Notes under the pieces: generated by a model
The model's database searches: none
What the model was told of the DNA's origin: nothing
Seen by the model: the letters and a program-made list of their open reading frames with translations, nothing else
Translations under genes and position numbers: made by a program
Part shown: piece after piece, positions 54,927 through 64,000 of the stretch
Numbering within the stretch: position 1 is the first letter of the stretch
Layout: each line of letters starts with the position of its first letter
NCBI GenBank assembly: GCA_036346355.1
Contig: CM070581.1
Coordinates: 51,541,849-51,605,848, forward strand
Direction: 5' to 3'
Source of the DNA: Rhipidocladum racemiflorum
Taxonomy: Eukaryota > Streptophyta > Magnoliopsida > Poales > Poaceae
Length of the DNA stretch: 64,000 bases

Positions 54927-56200
54927 GTGAGAGTCTGCGGTGATCGAAGGCTCGCGGCAGATTCGCAGCAGCGCCGACACCTCGCCGCCGCCGATTTGGA
55001 AGGAGGCCGAGTGATCGAGCCTGACGCCACTGGCGCAGATTTCTCCGACCGCGCCTCGGCTGTCAATGAAGACATTCTCGCAAGCCAAGATGGGGACCAG
55101 GCCGTTTTGCACTTACGAGAATATCGCCGCTTCCAAGACACTCCTGGATACCACGACCCCTATGTCGGGGCAGATGATCCAGCTGTTCCGATCATGGCCC
55201 AAGTAAAGGCCATGGTGACGGCAGCCTATCCAAAGATACTCAAACCGACCACCGGGCGAAGGAGCCGCCACGTGGTCCGGCGAGGACCCAGACGGCCAGC
55301 GGCCGCTCGGGAAGCCCGTCGATACATCATGTTCTACCTCGGAGACGACTTGCGACATAGCATCGGCGCGACCTCCGTTCAGACCTCTCGACGCCAGCGC
55401 CATGATCGAAAGGAGGAACAACGCCGTCAAGCCGACGAATATGAGCGCCGGCATCCTTCCGCGAGGCCGCGAATACGCCAAGTGCGATCCCTCCGCATCG
55501 ATCACCTCCCGGGGTATCGCGAGTCATCGAAGAAGTCCGTGCGTTTACTCCTCACCTACGCCGAGTGGTTTGGCCTGATGGATTTAATCCTAAAGGCATC
55601 ACTAGGTTTGACGGTGAGAGAGACCCGAAGGCTTGGCTACAAGTATACGCTCGGCATTCAGGGGCCGCAGGGGATCAGTAATGGCAAACTACTTGCCGGT
55701 TACCCTCTCGCCTGCCCAAGCATGGCTCACCGGACTTCCAAATAACTCTATAGATTCCTCGGGAGATCGTGTGAGCAGTTCATCTCAAATTTCCAAGGCA
55801 CTTACGAGCGCCTGTGCACCCCTTGGGACCTATATCAGCTACACCAAAGGAGGAACGAATCCTCCGGAGTTCGTCAAGCGCTTCATGAACAGGAAAAGCA
55901 CCGTTCGGGACGCCACAGATGCGGTTGTGATAGCTGCCTTCCGAAAGGAGTCACGACACCGACCTCATCAAGAAGATGTCCCGGAAGCCACCCACGCCGG
56001 TCCGGAGCTGTTCGCCTAGCGGACCGTTACGCTTCAGCCTCCGAGGCTCGCGGAACGACGTGATGAAGGGAAGGATCAGTCCCGAACCCCCTGGCGGAAA
56101 GAAAAGAAGCGCAAGGGCGAAGAGCTAGTGGCGCCGCCGCGCCAACTCATCCTCGCGCTCTCAAAGAGGATGGATATGATAAGGTCATGAACTCACTCGC
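54927..56200 (+). pseudogene. gag: Tat-2 gag remnants
   Basis: The best preserved part is 55590-56000, split over two frames: RFDGERDPKAWLQVY-like sequence, then VMANYLPVTLSPAQAWLTGL, which is the Tat gag core, then ATDAVVIAAFRK and a KKMSRKPP segment (frame changes near 55650, 55760 and 55950). The upstream frame 54927-55620 is rich in arginine and glutamate (the 5' gag arm). At least four indels are required to read it through. Confidence 0.75.
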
Positions 56201-56426
56201 CCTTTCCATCCAAAGGGAGGCATGCCGCCAAGGATTGTTTCACCCTAAAGAGGTTCGCTCACAGAGCAAGAGGCAGGCCGACAAGGTCCGAAGCGGTCAT
56301 GCCGCCAAGAAACCGCCTCCTCAAGCCGAGGAAGACTATCGTGAAGTCGACTCGAGCTTAACTACATATTCGGGGTTCACCAAGATATGAGTCCAAGCGA
56401 AGCAAAAGCTCACCGCCGGGACATCT

Positions 56427-56852
56427 ATGCAGAGAGCCGAGACCCCGATATGTCCGGTGGTCCGAGGTCGCAATAACTTACGACCGCACGGATCACCCGG
56501 ATCGCGCCCCATTCCCGGCAGATACCCGCCGGGTCTTGGCGCCGGTTGTCCGCGCATCAAGCTCAAAAGGGTGTTGATTGACGGTGGGAGTGGGCTCAAC
56601 GCCCTCTTCGTGAAGACACTCGACGATATGGGAATCCCGCGTTCGACCTCAAACGCTGGTCGTCGCTTTTCATGGAGTGATACCGGAACGCCGGCGGTAC
56701 CACTCGGACAAATCACTCTACCATCCACGTTCGCGCAAGGGACAACTACCGGATCGAGAGCCTTAGCTTCGAGGTGGCAGACTTCGCGACAACAGATCAC
56801 GCCATCTTGGGGAGACCAGCCAAGTTCATGGCGGTGCCCCACTACGCCGTGA
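56427..56852 (+). pseudogene. Tat-2 aspartic protease remnant
   Basis: Contains LKRVLIDGGSGLNALFVKTL at about 56566-56625, an aspartic protease active site (DGGSG). The following GIPRSTSNAG and PLGQITLPSTF segments fit the protease fold of Tat elements. The 3' end changes frame near 56770 (DFATTDHAILGRPAKFMAVP). Confidence 0.75.
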
Positions 56853-57349
56853 TCTCGATGTCAAGATGCCGGTCCGAGTGGTATTATCACTCTACGCCGG
56901 GCGATGTTAAGCGATCTTTCTCTTGCGACAGAGAGAGTTGCGAAATGGCCGAGTCTCTCGAGGCGCTGTGGACGGGAAAGGATTCGGCTAAGAGGCGGAC
57001 TTCGACAAGCCGGAAGGCGTTGTCCCTACCCGCAAGCCGCAGAACTCCGGATCGGCCCCAGGAGGGCACCAAGAGGATTCTCCTCGACCCGTCCGATCCG
57101 GCACGAGCCGCCTCGATCGGGACAAGGCTCGAGGATGAATAGGAAAACGCGCTGTCACCTTTCTGCGGGCAAACCAAGACGTCTTTGCCTGGAAGCCGCC
57201 TGATATGCCCGGGTCCCCAGGAGGTGATCGAGCACGCATCGAATGTAAACCAATCCGCCAGGCCCGCTAAGCAAAGGTTACGACGGTTTGCTCAAGATCG
57301 CCGAGAAGCCATCGAGAGGAGATCACAAAGCCGCTAGCTGCAGGCTTCA

Positions 57350-58110
57350 TCAAAGAAGTGTATCATCCCGATCGTTGGCGAACCCTCGCACTCGCCCGTA
57401 AGAAGAATAAAAGTCGGGCGCATGTGTGTTGATTACACCGACCTCAACAAGGCTTGTCCGAAAGATCCCTTTGGTCTCCTCGTATTGATCGGGTGGTAGA
57501 CGCCACTGCCGGAACTCGGCTACTCCGCTTTCTCGACGCCTATTCAGGTTATCATCAAATTCGGCTTCGAGAGGAAGATCTGCGAAGACTTCGTTTATCA
57601 CTCCATTCGAGCATATTGCTATATCACCATGCCGCTCGGGCTCAAGAATGCCGGCGTAGCGTACCGCTACCGTGCAATGGTGTTTTCACCATCACGGCGC
57701 AACGTGGAAGCTTATGTGGATGATGTGGTAGTTAAAACGCAGACACAAGATAGCCTTATCTCCGACCTGCCGAGACGCTCGAGAGTCTAAGGGCGCTCCG
57801 GATGAGGCTAAACCCCGAGAAGTGCGTTTTGGAGTGTCTTCCGGAAACTACTCGGGTTCATCGTCTCCGTCGTGGGATCGAGCCGAACCTCGAGAAAATT
57901 GGAGCCATTATGAAAATGGCCCCGCCTACCAGCCAAAAGGAGGTCCAAAAGCTCACCGGATGCATGGTAGCGCTTGGCGTGTTTATCTCACGATCGGGGT
58001 CCGGGAATGCCTTTCTTCAAGCTCCTTAAGAAGCAAGATCGCTTTGATTGGACGGTAGAGGCACAAAGAGGCCTTCAAGAACTCAAGGTGTTTCTCTCCA
58101 CTCCCAGCCT
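57350..58110 (+). pseudogene. pol: Tat-2 reverse transcriptase remnant
   Basis: Recognisable fragments in shifting frames: VDYTDLNKACPKDPFG (about 57427-57475), FLDAYSGYHQIRLREED (57530-57585), MPLGLKNAGVA-like (57630-57665), AYVDDVVVKTQTQD (57709-57750), LNPEKCVL (57806-57830) and the GRFISRSG/KLLKKQD-like segment (57975-58040). YVDD is retained. Most breaks are single-base indels. Confidence 0.75.
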
Positions 58111-58965
58111 TAGTATCGCGCGCCAGTGAACCTCTTCGCTTCTACATAGCGGCAACATCTCATGTAGTAAGTGCCGTGATAGTTGTGGAGCGGGAGGAAT
58201 CTGACACCGCTACGGCGGCAACGCCCAGCTTTATTTCGTCGGCCAATCGGGCGAATCCAAGACAAGATATCCTCCAATCCGTAAGCTGTCAGACGCCATT
58301 TTGATCTCACACGCAAGTGAAGCATTATTTCCAAGGACATTCGATTTCAGAGTCACTTCTTTCCCGTGGAGAGGTCCTCCGCAATCGGGAAGCTACCGAA
58401 GAATTTCAAAGTGGGCAGGTGAGCTTGGAGCTTTCGACATCTCGTTCAAGCCGCGCACCGCCAAGTCCTGTGCTTTGGCCGACTTTACGGCCGAGTGGAC
58501 CGAATCCCGCACTCCTGCACCGAAGAAGAGCCGTAATATTGGGTCATGCACTTCGACGGATCTCTCATGCTTGGAGGAGCAGCGGGAATCCTCCTTATCT
58601 CGCCCTAAGGGTGACAGTTGAAGTATGTCCTTCGGATTCACTTCCCGGCCTCAAACAATGCCGCTGAGTACGAGGCCCTCATCCATGGGCTTCAGATCGC
58701 CACATCACTTTCGGAATCCGGCGCGATTCGAGGCGACTCCCGGTTGGTGGTGAATCAAGTCTGAAGGACCGGTTGTGCGTGGATCGAATATGGCGGCATA
58801 CCGCCAAAGAAGTCCGAGAATTGGAAGGCAAGTTTGACGGTCTGGAGCTGGTTCATGTCCTCCGCCGCAATAATGAGGCAGAAGACGAGCTGGCTAAGAT
58901 GGGGGCCACTCGGGCAGATGTCCCAAGTGATATCTTCGTACAGGATCTTCACGAGCCAACCGCTA
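58110..58965 (+). pseudogene. Tat-2 RNase H region remnant
   Basis: ISKWAGELGAFDISFKPRTA (58398-58455) and SCALADFTAEW end the RT-linked RNase H. MHFDGSLMLGGAAGILL-like sequence (58545-58600) and NNAAEYEALIHGL-like sequence (58655-58690) mark the second RNase H; LRRNNEAEDELAKM (58858-58900) is its last motif. Multiple frame changes. Confidence 0.7.
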
Positions 58966-59289
58966 CAAAACGGCAAAAGCCAAGCGAGGGTTCTGGAACC
59001 GGGGTCCTGCTCATCGATCCAGATCGACCACCCTGCACCTTGATTATCTCCTCGAAGGACAAACTCCCGGAAGCATCCACTCGCAGAGCGCATCTCCCGA
59101 GCAAGCCAAATCCTATGTGGTGGTGGGCGACGAGCTCTTCCGAAAAGTGCCTCTGTGTCCTCAAAGCGGTGCATTTCGGGATAAGCGGGAAGAGAGCTGC
59201 TCCAAGAAATCCATTCGGGATGTGCGCCATCACGCGGCATCAAGCGCCTTGGTTGGGAAAGCCTACCGACAGGGTTTCTTCTCGCCAAC

Positions 59290-60230
59290 TACGTAACGGA
59301 CGCCAAGGAGATAGTTCGAACTCGCGAGGGCTGCCAATTCTATTCAAGACAGACACACTTGCCTAAGACATGAGCTACAGACTATACCCATTTCTTGGCC
59401 TTTTGCGATCTGGGGCTCGACATAGTGGGCCCGCTCAAGAAGGCTCAAGGCGGTTTCGCTTACCTCTTCGTGGCCATTGACAAGTTCACCAAGTGGATCG
59501 GCCAAGCCGGGCCAGAATTATCACCGCAGCTTAAGGCCAAGGAGTTCTTCCAGATATTGTAGTCGATTCGAGTGCCCAACCGGATCATCACGGACAACGG
59601 CACCCAAGTCGAGTGAAGAATGCCAAGAATGGTGCGTAGGAGTCGGGATCAAGATCTGCTTAGCCTCGGTGGCTCACCCACGAAGCAATGGGCAGGTCGA
59701 GCGATCTAACGGTCTGGTCCTTCAAGGCCTCAAGGCCGGGATCTTCGACCGCCTCAAACCATACGCCGCCCGATGGGTGAAGGAGCTACCGTCAAGATCT
59801 GGGGACTCGTAACCACTCCCACCGAGCGATCGCCAAACCCCTTTTTTCCTGGTCTATGGCGCAGAGGCGGTTCTCGCCGATCGAGCCGGGATTCGAATCC
59901 TCGAGGGTTCGAACTACAACGGCCGAGTCCGAGGGAAGCCGAATGGTGGAGCTTGATCAACTCGAGGAGGCTCGGAACGTTGTCGCCCTCCGCCGGCTAA
60001 GTACCTCCAGGGACTTCTGCGTTACCACTCGCAACGCCGTAGCGTAACCTTTTCGTAGGAGATCTGGTCCTGAGGAGGAACTAAAAGCGAGCACAAGCTC
60101 TCTCCAATTTGGGAAGGTCCATACATCGCCCGTAAGACAACCCTACGGTGCTTATCGACTGCAGACGAGAAGACGGCGAGGTTCTCGCGAATACTTGAAC
60201 GCCGAACAGCTCCGTCGCTTCTACGCATGA
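59290..60230 (+). pseudogene. Tat-2 integrase remnant
   Basis: WPFAIWGLDIVGPLKKAQGG (59397-59455), FVAIDKFTKWI (59468-59500), RVPNRIITDNGTQ (59567-59605, here the catalytic Asp is present) and ASVAHPRSNGQVERSNGLVL (59658-59718) give the D,D,E core. C-terminal pieces continue to about 60230. Frames shift at 59500, 59605 and 59780. Confidence 0.8.
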
Positions 60231-60757
60231 GTTATGTATCCCACTCTTACACATTAAATAAAATAGTGGTTCGCCTTATTTTCTCAAGTTGTGTAATGCT
60301 AGCCCCGAGTGGTTATTACCCGATCGCCGTAGCGCTTAACTCTGGTCGTGCCGATATAGAATGCACGGAAATAACAAGCCGCGATGAGCGCAAAGCCTCG
60401 GCGGTTTATACCGGCGCACAACGGAACGGGTAGAAAGCACTAACCACTCGGACTGCACTGCAGCGCCAGAATTTAACCAAGATTTGCCTGGTCGCGAATT
60501 TCTAACCGCCAAAAGCTCGAGCCCCACCCTCGTTCGGGTAATCGAGCAACTGACTAGAATGAGTTGATCAGGCGGAACCACTAAATTCGGGTTAAATGTG
60601 ATAGGCACGAACTGGATAAAATTTCGCATTTCATTCCATAATGTTAATAATTTACATTACTAATTCTCTTTTTTCTTTTTCTCGCGCTAAAAAAAAAATA
60701 AAAAAAATAAAAAAAAACTACCTGGTCTTCTTTGGTGCTCCACGCCGCCATCGGTCT
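60231..60757. other. Tat-2 post-pol spacer
   Basis: No gene recognised. A poly-A/AT run at 60685-60720 precedes the antisense frames. GCCCCGAGTGGTTATTACCC near 60303 resembles, in reverse, the ACCACTCGGCCCCGAG core of the 94-bp array. Confidence 0.4.
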
Positions 60758-60818
60758 TTAGTCTTTGGTGCTGCTGGTGCTGACGCTGCTGGGAGGCCCG
60801 GAGGCGAGATCGCTGAGG

Positions 60819-61160
60819 TTAGACGCGACCCACGCGACCCAAAGCCGCCAGAATCTCCTCGTCAACCACCCACAAGGGGGGTATAAGGCGGACGAGGGCC
60901 CTGACGGCAAGGTCGTCGCGGCGATCGCGACCAACCATCTCGAGGATGATCTCCGCCACCTCGTGGAGCCCCGGTGCGGCCTCCAGCAAGGTGGCCACGG
61001 CGGCGGCGTCCCTCGCCGCTCCTTCCTCTCCTTCGGCCTCCAGGATGGCAAAATCATGCTCCTCCCATGCTTCGGCCTCCTCCCAGCTGTACAACATCCT
61101 AAAGAACCGCTGGCGAAAGAATGCCGCGTATGGGCCAACGAACTTCCTCATGTTAGACAT
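60819..61160 (-). CDS. Tat-2 small acidic antisense ORF
   Basis: 113 codons, MSNMRKFVGPYAAFFRQRFF then an acidic helix-rich part (AEAWEEHDFAILEAEGEEG, ARDAAAVATLLEAAPGLHE). It is in the same position and orientation relative to pol as the acidic frame at 20176-20529 in Tat-1. No domain is recognised. The conserved placement suggests a second product or a 3' exon of the antisense transcript. Confidence 0.5.
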   Translation of the reverse strand: MSNMRKFVGPYAAFFRQRFFRMLYSWEEAEAWEEHDFAILEAEGEEGAARDAAAVATLLEAAPGLHEVAEIILEMVGRDRRDDLAVRALVRLIPPLWVVDEEILAALGRVGRV

Positions 61161-61796
61161 GAAGGAATGCTGGAAGAGAAGAAGGGGGACGAGACAAAAG
61201 GGAACGGGCGATCGCTCATCAGCGGTGACGCCCTATTTATAAGCCACCCCAGCCCCGGAAATCGAAGCGTCTCAAAGGCAATCAAAACGCGCCACCTCAC
61301 AATCAATGAAGCGCGAAAAACGAAGCGACAGTGCAAATACCGAAGAAGATCGGCGCATTGAACAAAATCAAGGAGAATTTCACCAGACACGTGTTGTAAG
61401 CAGTTCAAGCTCATTCGGCTTCCTCGCTTAATTATACCAAATTAAGCGCAAAAGCCCGGGGGCTGGAGAGCTAGCAAGTGATGCAAGCCTGGGGGCTAAA
61501 CCACTCAGCCAGGTGGCCACAACGTAAGTCCCGACGCTCGAGAGCTGCACGCCAGCCTCTCGGAAAAGCGTGTCCGGGGCAAGAAAGCCACGGGCCAAGG
61601 CCCTGGCGTTTGGAAGCCATACCGCCGATCGGTGAAGCCCATCCGAAAGGCACAATAGGATCCAAAAGGCTACGGGCTCATATTCAGTCTCAAGACCACT
61701 CGGCCGGAAGACAATACAGCAAATCATATTGAAGTAAGAAGACACAATATTTCGCATAAGGAGGGCGAGCACTCGGCATCAAGGCCCACGTCAAAG

Positions 61797-62021
61797 TCAG
61801 AATTCCGGATTTTCCAACAGGGCCTGCGATGCACCGGACACCTCTTCGAGGAGCGCGTTTGCCTTGTCTTCATCACAGTCAAAGCCTTCTTTCACAGCTT
61901 CGAGGTCAACTCTCGGATAATGAGACTTGACCACCGCTAATGCCTGGTTCGCGCCATCGCCGCGGACTCTTTGGCGTAAGCTCGATCCCGCCGGCTCCTC
62001 CCGAGAGAAGTGGAACAGCAT
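61797..62021 (-). pseudogene. Tat-2 antisense accessory gene, C-terminal fragment
   Basis: Ends with ALAVVKSHYPRVDLEAVKEG, FDCDEDKANALLEEVSGASQ and a stop at 61797. The KSHYP..DL..V..GF pattern is, in my recollection, the usual C-terminus of plant gypsy-type antisense proteins. The frame is closed upstream by indels; related coiled-coil pieces are scattered over 62100-63100. Confidence 0.55.
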
Positions 62022-62366
62022 CGCCCCTGGCCCGGCGTGGCTCCTTCAATGCGCAGAAGGTGCAGGATCGCTCGCAGCGACACGCAGCTCAGTCCGCCCC
62101 TGTTCGGCGGCCGCCATCTTCTCCTTGCACTCGCCACAAAGTCAAACAGCCATCAAGAGCACACCCGACGCCAAGTATGTTCAACCCAAGTCAAATAAAT
62201 TTACCCTTCGGCTCACCGTGCATCCTTTCCAGTCGACTCGAGCTTCGAGGCCGAGAATTCTCTGAAGCCTCCAGGGCCCTCGGCTTCAAGAACGGTCGAG
62301 TCGCGCCTCAAACACGAGTGTGTCATCATCCTCTCCAACCACCATCCAAAAGCATCCGAATCAGAT

Positions 62367-63164
62367 TCAGGGGAGAATCTCACCTTCGAGCATATGCTCA
62401 AGCTTCGCCTTCTCCTCCCGATCGCCATACACTCGCCTCAAGCTCGTGGACTTCTTTCCATCTGTCCGCTGATCTCGTTGAGCTTGTCCTGCATCGCTTC
62501 GCTTCTTTGAGCTTTGGGAGCGCCTTCCTAAAACCGCGACCTTTGCTCCGAGCGCTCCCCATGTCCTAAGTAACAGGCGGAATCTCGAGGAGAAGTCAAG
62601 AGCGACAGTTGAAGACAAGAAGCTCACCCTCGACGAGCGTGCTACACTTGACGGTGAGCTCATAAAGCTCCGTCCGAGCCGCTCTCCATCTCGTCGTCCT
62701 CTTCCATCCCCTTCGGTCGGAACCCCTTCCCACCATACGGTCCGATTCGGGGGCTTCGGCAGAGGACCAAGCGGCGGTGGCTTTCGAGGCACTTCCTCCA
62801 CTCCGGGAGACGAATCCGGGTCGATCTCGTCGGCGGACGGACCATCGGATGGTTAGACTGTCGGACCGCTGCGCCCGGTGGCGACGCCTCGGTTAGCTGG
62901 CGGCGACGGCGACCTAGCCGACGCGCGGGGCTCCCCTTGGGGAAGCCCTCGCACAGACTTCTTTTCAGGAGACCCTCCACAGGGACGCCCACAGCAGGAG
63001 TCCTGAATCAGCAAAAAGGGAAGACACCTCAAGACAGTGCAAGAATAAAAAGACAAGGATCGCCAAAAGAATACCTCTTGGATTTCTTGAATTTCATCCT
63101 GTGTTTCATCCGAGGCCCAAAGACCACTCGGAGGGAAGTTGGCGCCGCACTGGGCTGCCAACAT
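62367..63164 (-). pseudogene. Tat-2 antisense gene, middle region fragments
   Basis: Minus-strand frames 62367-62801, 62660-62992 and 62853-63164 are short, proline-, serine- and arginine-rich pieces in different frames, as expected for a frame-damaged linker and coiled-coil region between 62021 and 63689. No individual motif is diagnostic. Confidence 0.35.
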
Positions 63165-63688
63165 CGGGATGAAGGCTGTGGCCCGCGCTTATGCGATCCG
63201 GTGCACCAGGTCGAAGGTCTGGCCGACGAAAGACCGGCGACCTCCTCCGCCGACTCCGGTGCAGCTCGTCGATCGAGGTGTCACCGCCGCTTCGCCTGGC
63301 GTGTCTCACCGAGAGAGGCCGACAAGCTGGAGCGTCGTAGCGAAGGACGCGCGCTCTGAAAAAGGAACGATCGCACCCTGTTTGAATCACACATCGATCA
63401 AAGAAATCATGGAACAGCCTTTCGAGAGAATAGTGCACTCACAGGAGGGAGGCCTTGCCATTGAAAATTTACGAGGGCAGCCCCTGTTGGTGATTATTGT
63501 GCCGTGCACGAAGAAATCAACTACCGTCTTGCCAGCGCCTCCATCGACAGGTCCACTTCCGACTCCCGTGGGGTCCAGAGGCCCGTTGTATTGGAACCCC
63601 AAATGGACTCTCTCCTTCAAGGGCTGCACTCGGCGCTTCACAAAATCGACCGTGATCCCGGCCCGTCGACCCTCGATTCTTCAGATCG

Positions 63689-63999
63689 TCAATCAATGCC
63701 GAGCTTCGGGGACTTGCGCCAAACCTCCTCCGTCTCGGTGTCGCTTCCAAGATCGGGAAGCTTTAGGAGCACAGCCGGCAAAGGGGCGAGGAAAGGATCA
63801 ACGTTGGCACAATAGAACCACTCCCGCCTCCAACCTTTGAGGAGGTCTTGAGAGGAACGACAAAATACTGCTTTCTTGAGCCCTCCCGCATTGAGCCCTG
63901 CCGCCCCAACGACATTGGGAGCGGCCCGGTTCGGATGAGGCTTCAGCCGTAAGAAGGAGCGGAACAAATCCAAATGAGGACGTATCCCAAGATACGCCG
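63689..63999 (-). pseudogene. Tat-2 antisense accessory gene, N-terminal domain fragment
   Basis: Minus-strand reading from the window edge: AYLGIRPHLDLFRSFLRLKP, then KKAVFCRSSQDLLKGWRREW and FYCANVDPFLAPLP. The YLGIRPH..LFR..F.L and W..EWFY motifs are characteristic of the 'putative gypsy type transposon' domain family in grasses. It shows that Tat-2 carries the same kind of antisense gene as Tat-1. Confidence 0.7.
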
Positions 64000-64000
64000 C

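Larger units (their letters stand above)
53918..64000 (+). mobile_element. Tat-lineage element, second subfamily (Tat-2), decayed, continues beyond window
   Basis: LTR 53918-54503, PBS at 54514, gag remnants 54927-56200, protease near 56570, RT 57400-58000, RNase H 58100-58960, integrase 59380-60230, then antisense coding remnants 60819-64000. It resembles RIRE2/cinful-type Tat elements in its PBS. Every domain carries indels. The 3' LTR would lie to the right of the window. Confidence 0.85.

Overview
This window is plant nuclear DNA, almost certainly from a grass (Poaceae). It is dominated by nested LTR retrotransposons and contains one low-copy gene, a CC-NB-ARC-LRR (NLR) immune-receptor gene split by a 5.9 kb intron. 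The grass assignment rests on the style of the NLR, on long Tekay/Del-like LTRs, on Tat-lineage Ty3/gypsy elements that carry an antisense 'gypsy-type transposon' gene, and on Angela/BARE-like copia LTRs. I cannot name the species. No prokaryotic, organellar, rRNA or tRNA gene was recognised.

Layout. 1-6616: two long LTRs of one Tekay-like family, tail to tail (plus strand 1-2467, minus strand 2468-6616). 6617-10995: an Angela/BARE-like copia 5' LTR and leader on the minus strand, into which a complete 1976-bp non-autonomous copia element has inserted (7215-9190, TSD GCCTT). 10996-12928: a small hAT-like MITE, a GGATAC-rich patch and the 3' internal end of a Tat element. 12929-25074: a nearly complete but mutated Tat-lineage element (Tat-1) with 5' LTR, PBS, gag, protease, RT, RNase H, integrase, a 77-bp tandem array and a spliced antisense gene; that gene is cut by a copia solo LTR (23519-24961, TSD TCTTC) and then by another Tekay-like LTR (25075-29349). 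29350-34104: a minus-strand Tekay/Del element with gag, PBS and LTR; its gag is interrupted by a Tat-1 solo LTR (29407-30074), and the block is followed by the tail of another Tekay-like LTR. 34359-36441: a hAT transposase remnant. 37519-38742: a Mutator-like element with long inverted repeats and a 9-bp TSD. 39131-39685: a near-perfect hairpin of about 555 bp.

40215-48908: the NLR gene. Its intron holds a 2.0-kb hAT-like element with a perfect 8-bp TSD and a second transposon remnant. A one-base frameshift lies between the NB-ARC and the LRR, so the copy may be a pseudogene. 50148-53021: the 3' part of a second Tat-1 element in reverse orientation (3' LTR plus antisense gene). 53030-53815: a 94-bp tandem array. 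53918-64000: a second, heavily decayed Tat subfamily (Tat-2) with LTR, PBS, gag-pol remnants and its own antisense gene.

The most informative signal is the antisense gene carried by the Tat elements. It appears three times in the window in two subfamilies. In the two Tat-1 copies the same short GT-AG intron sits at the same codon, which argues for a transcribed and spliced accessory gene. The coordinates of LTR ends, PBSs and TSDs were read by eye from the sequence; domain names come from recognised motifs, not from searches.
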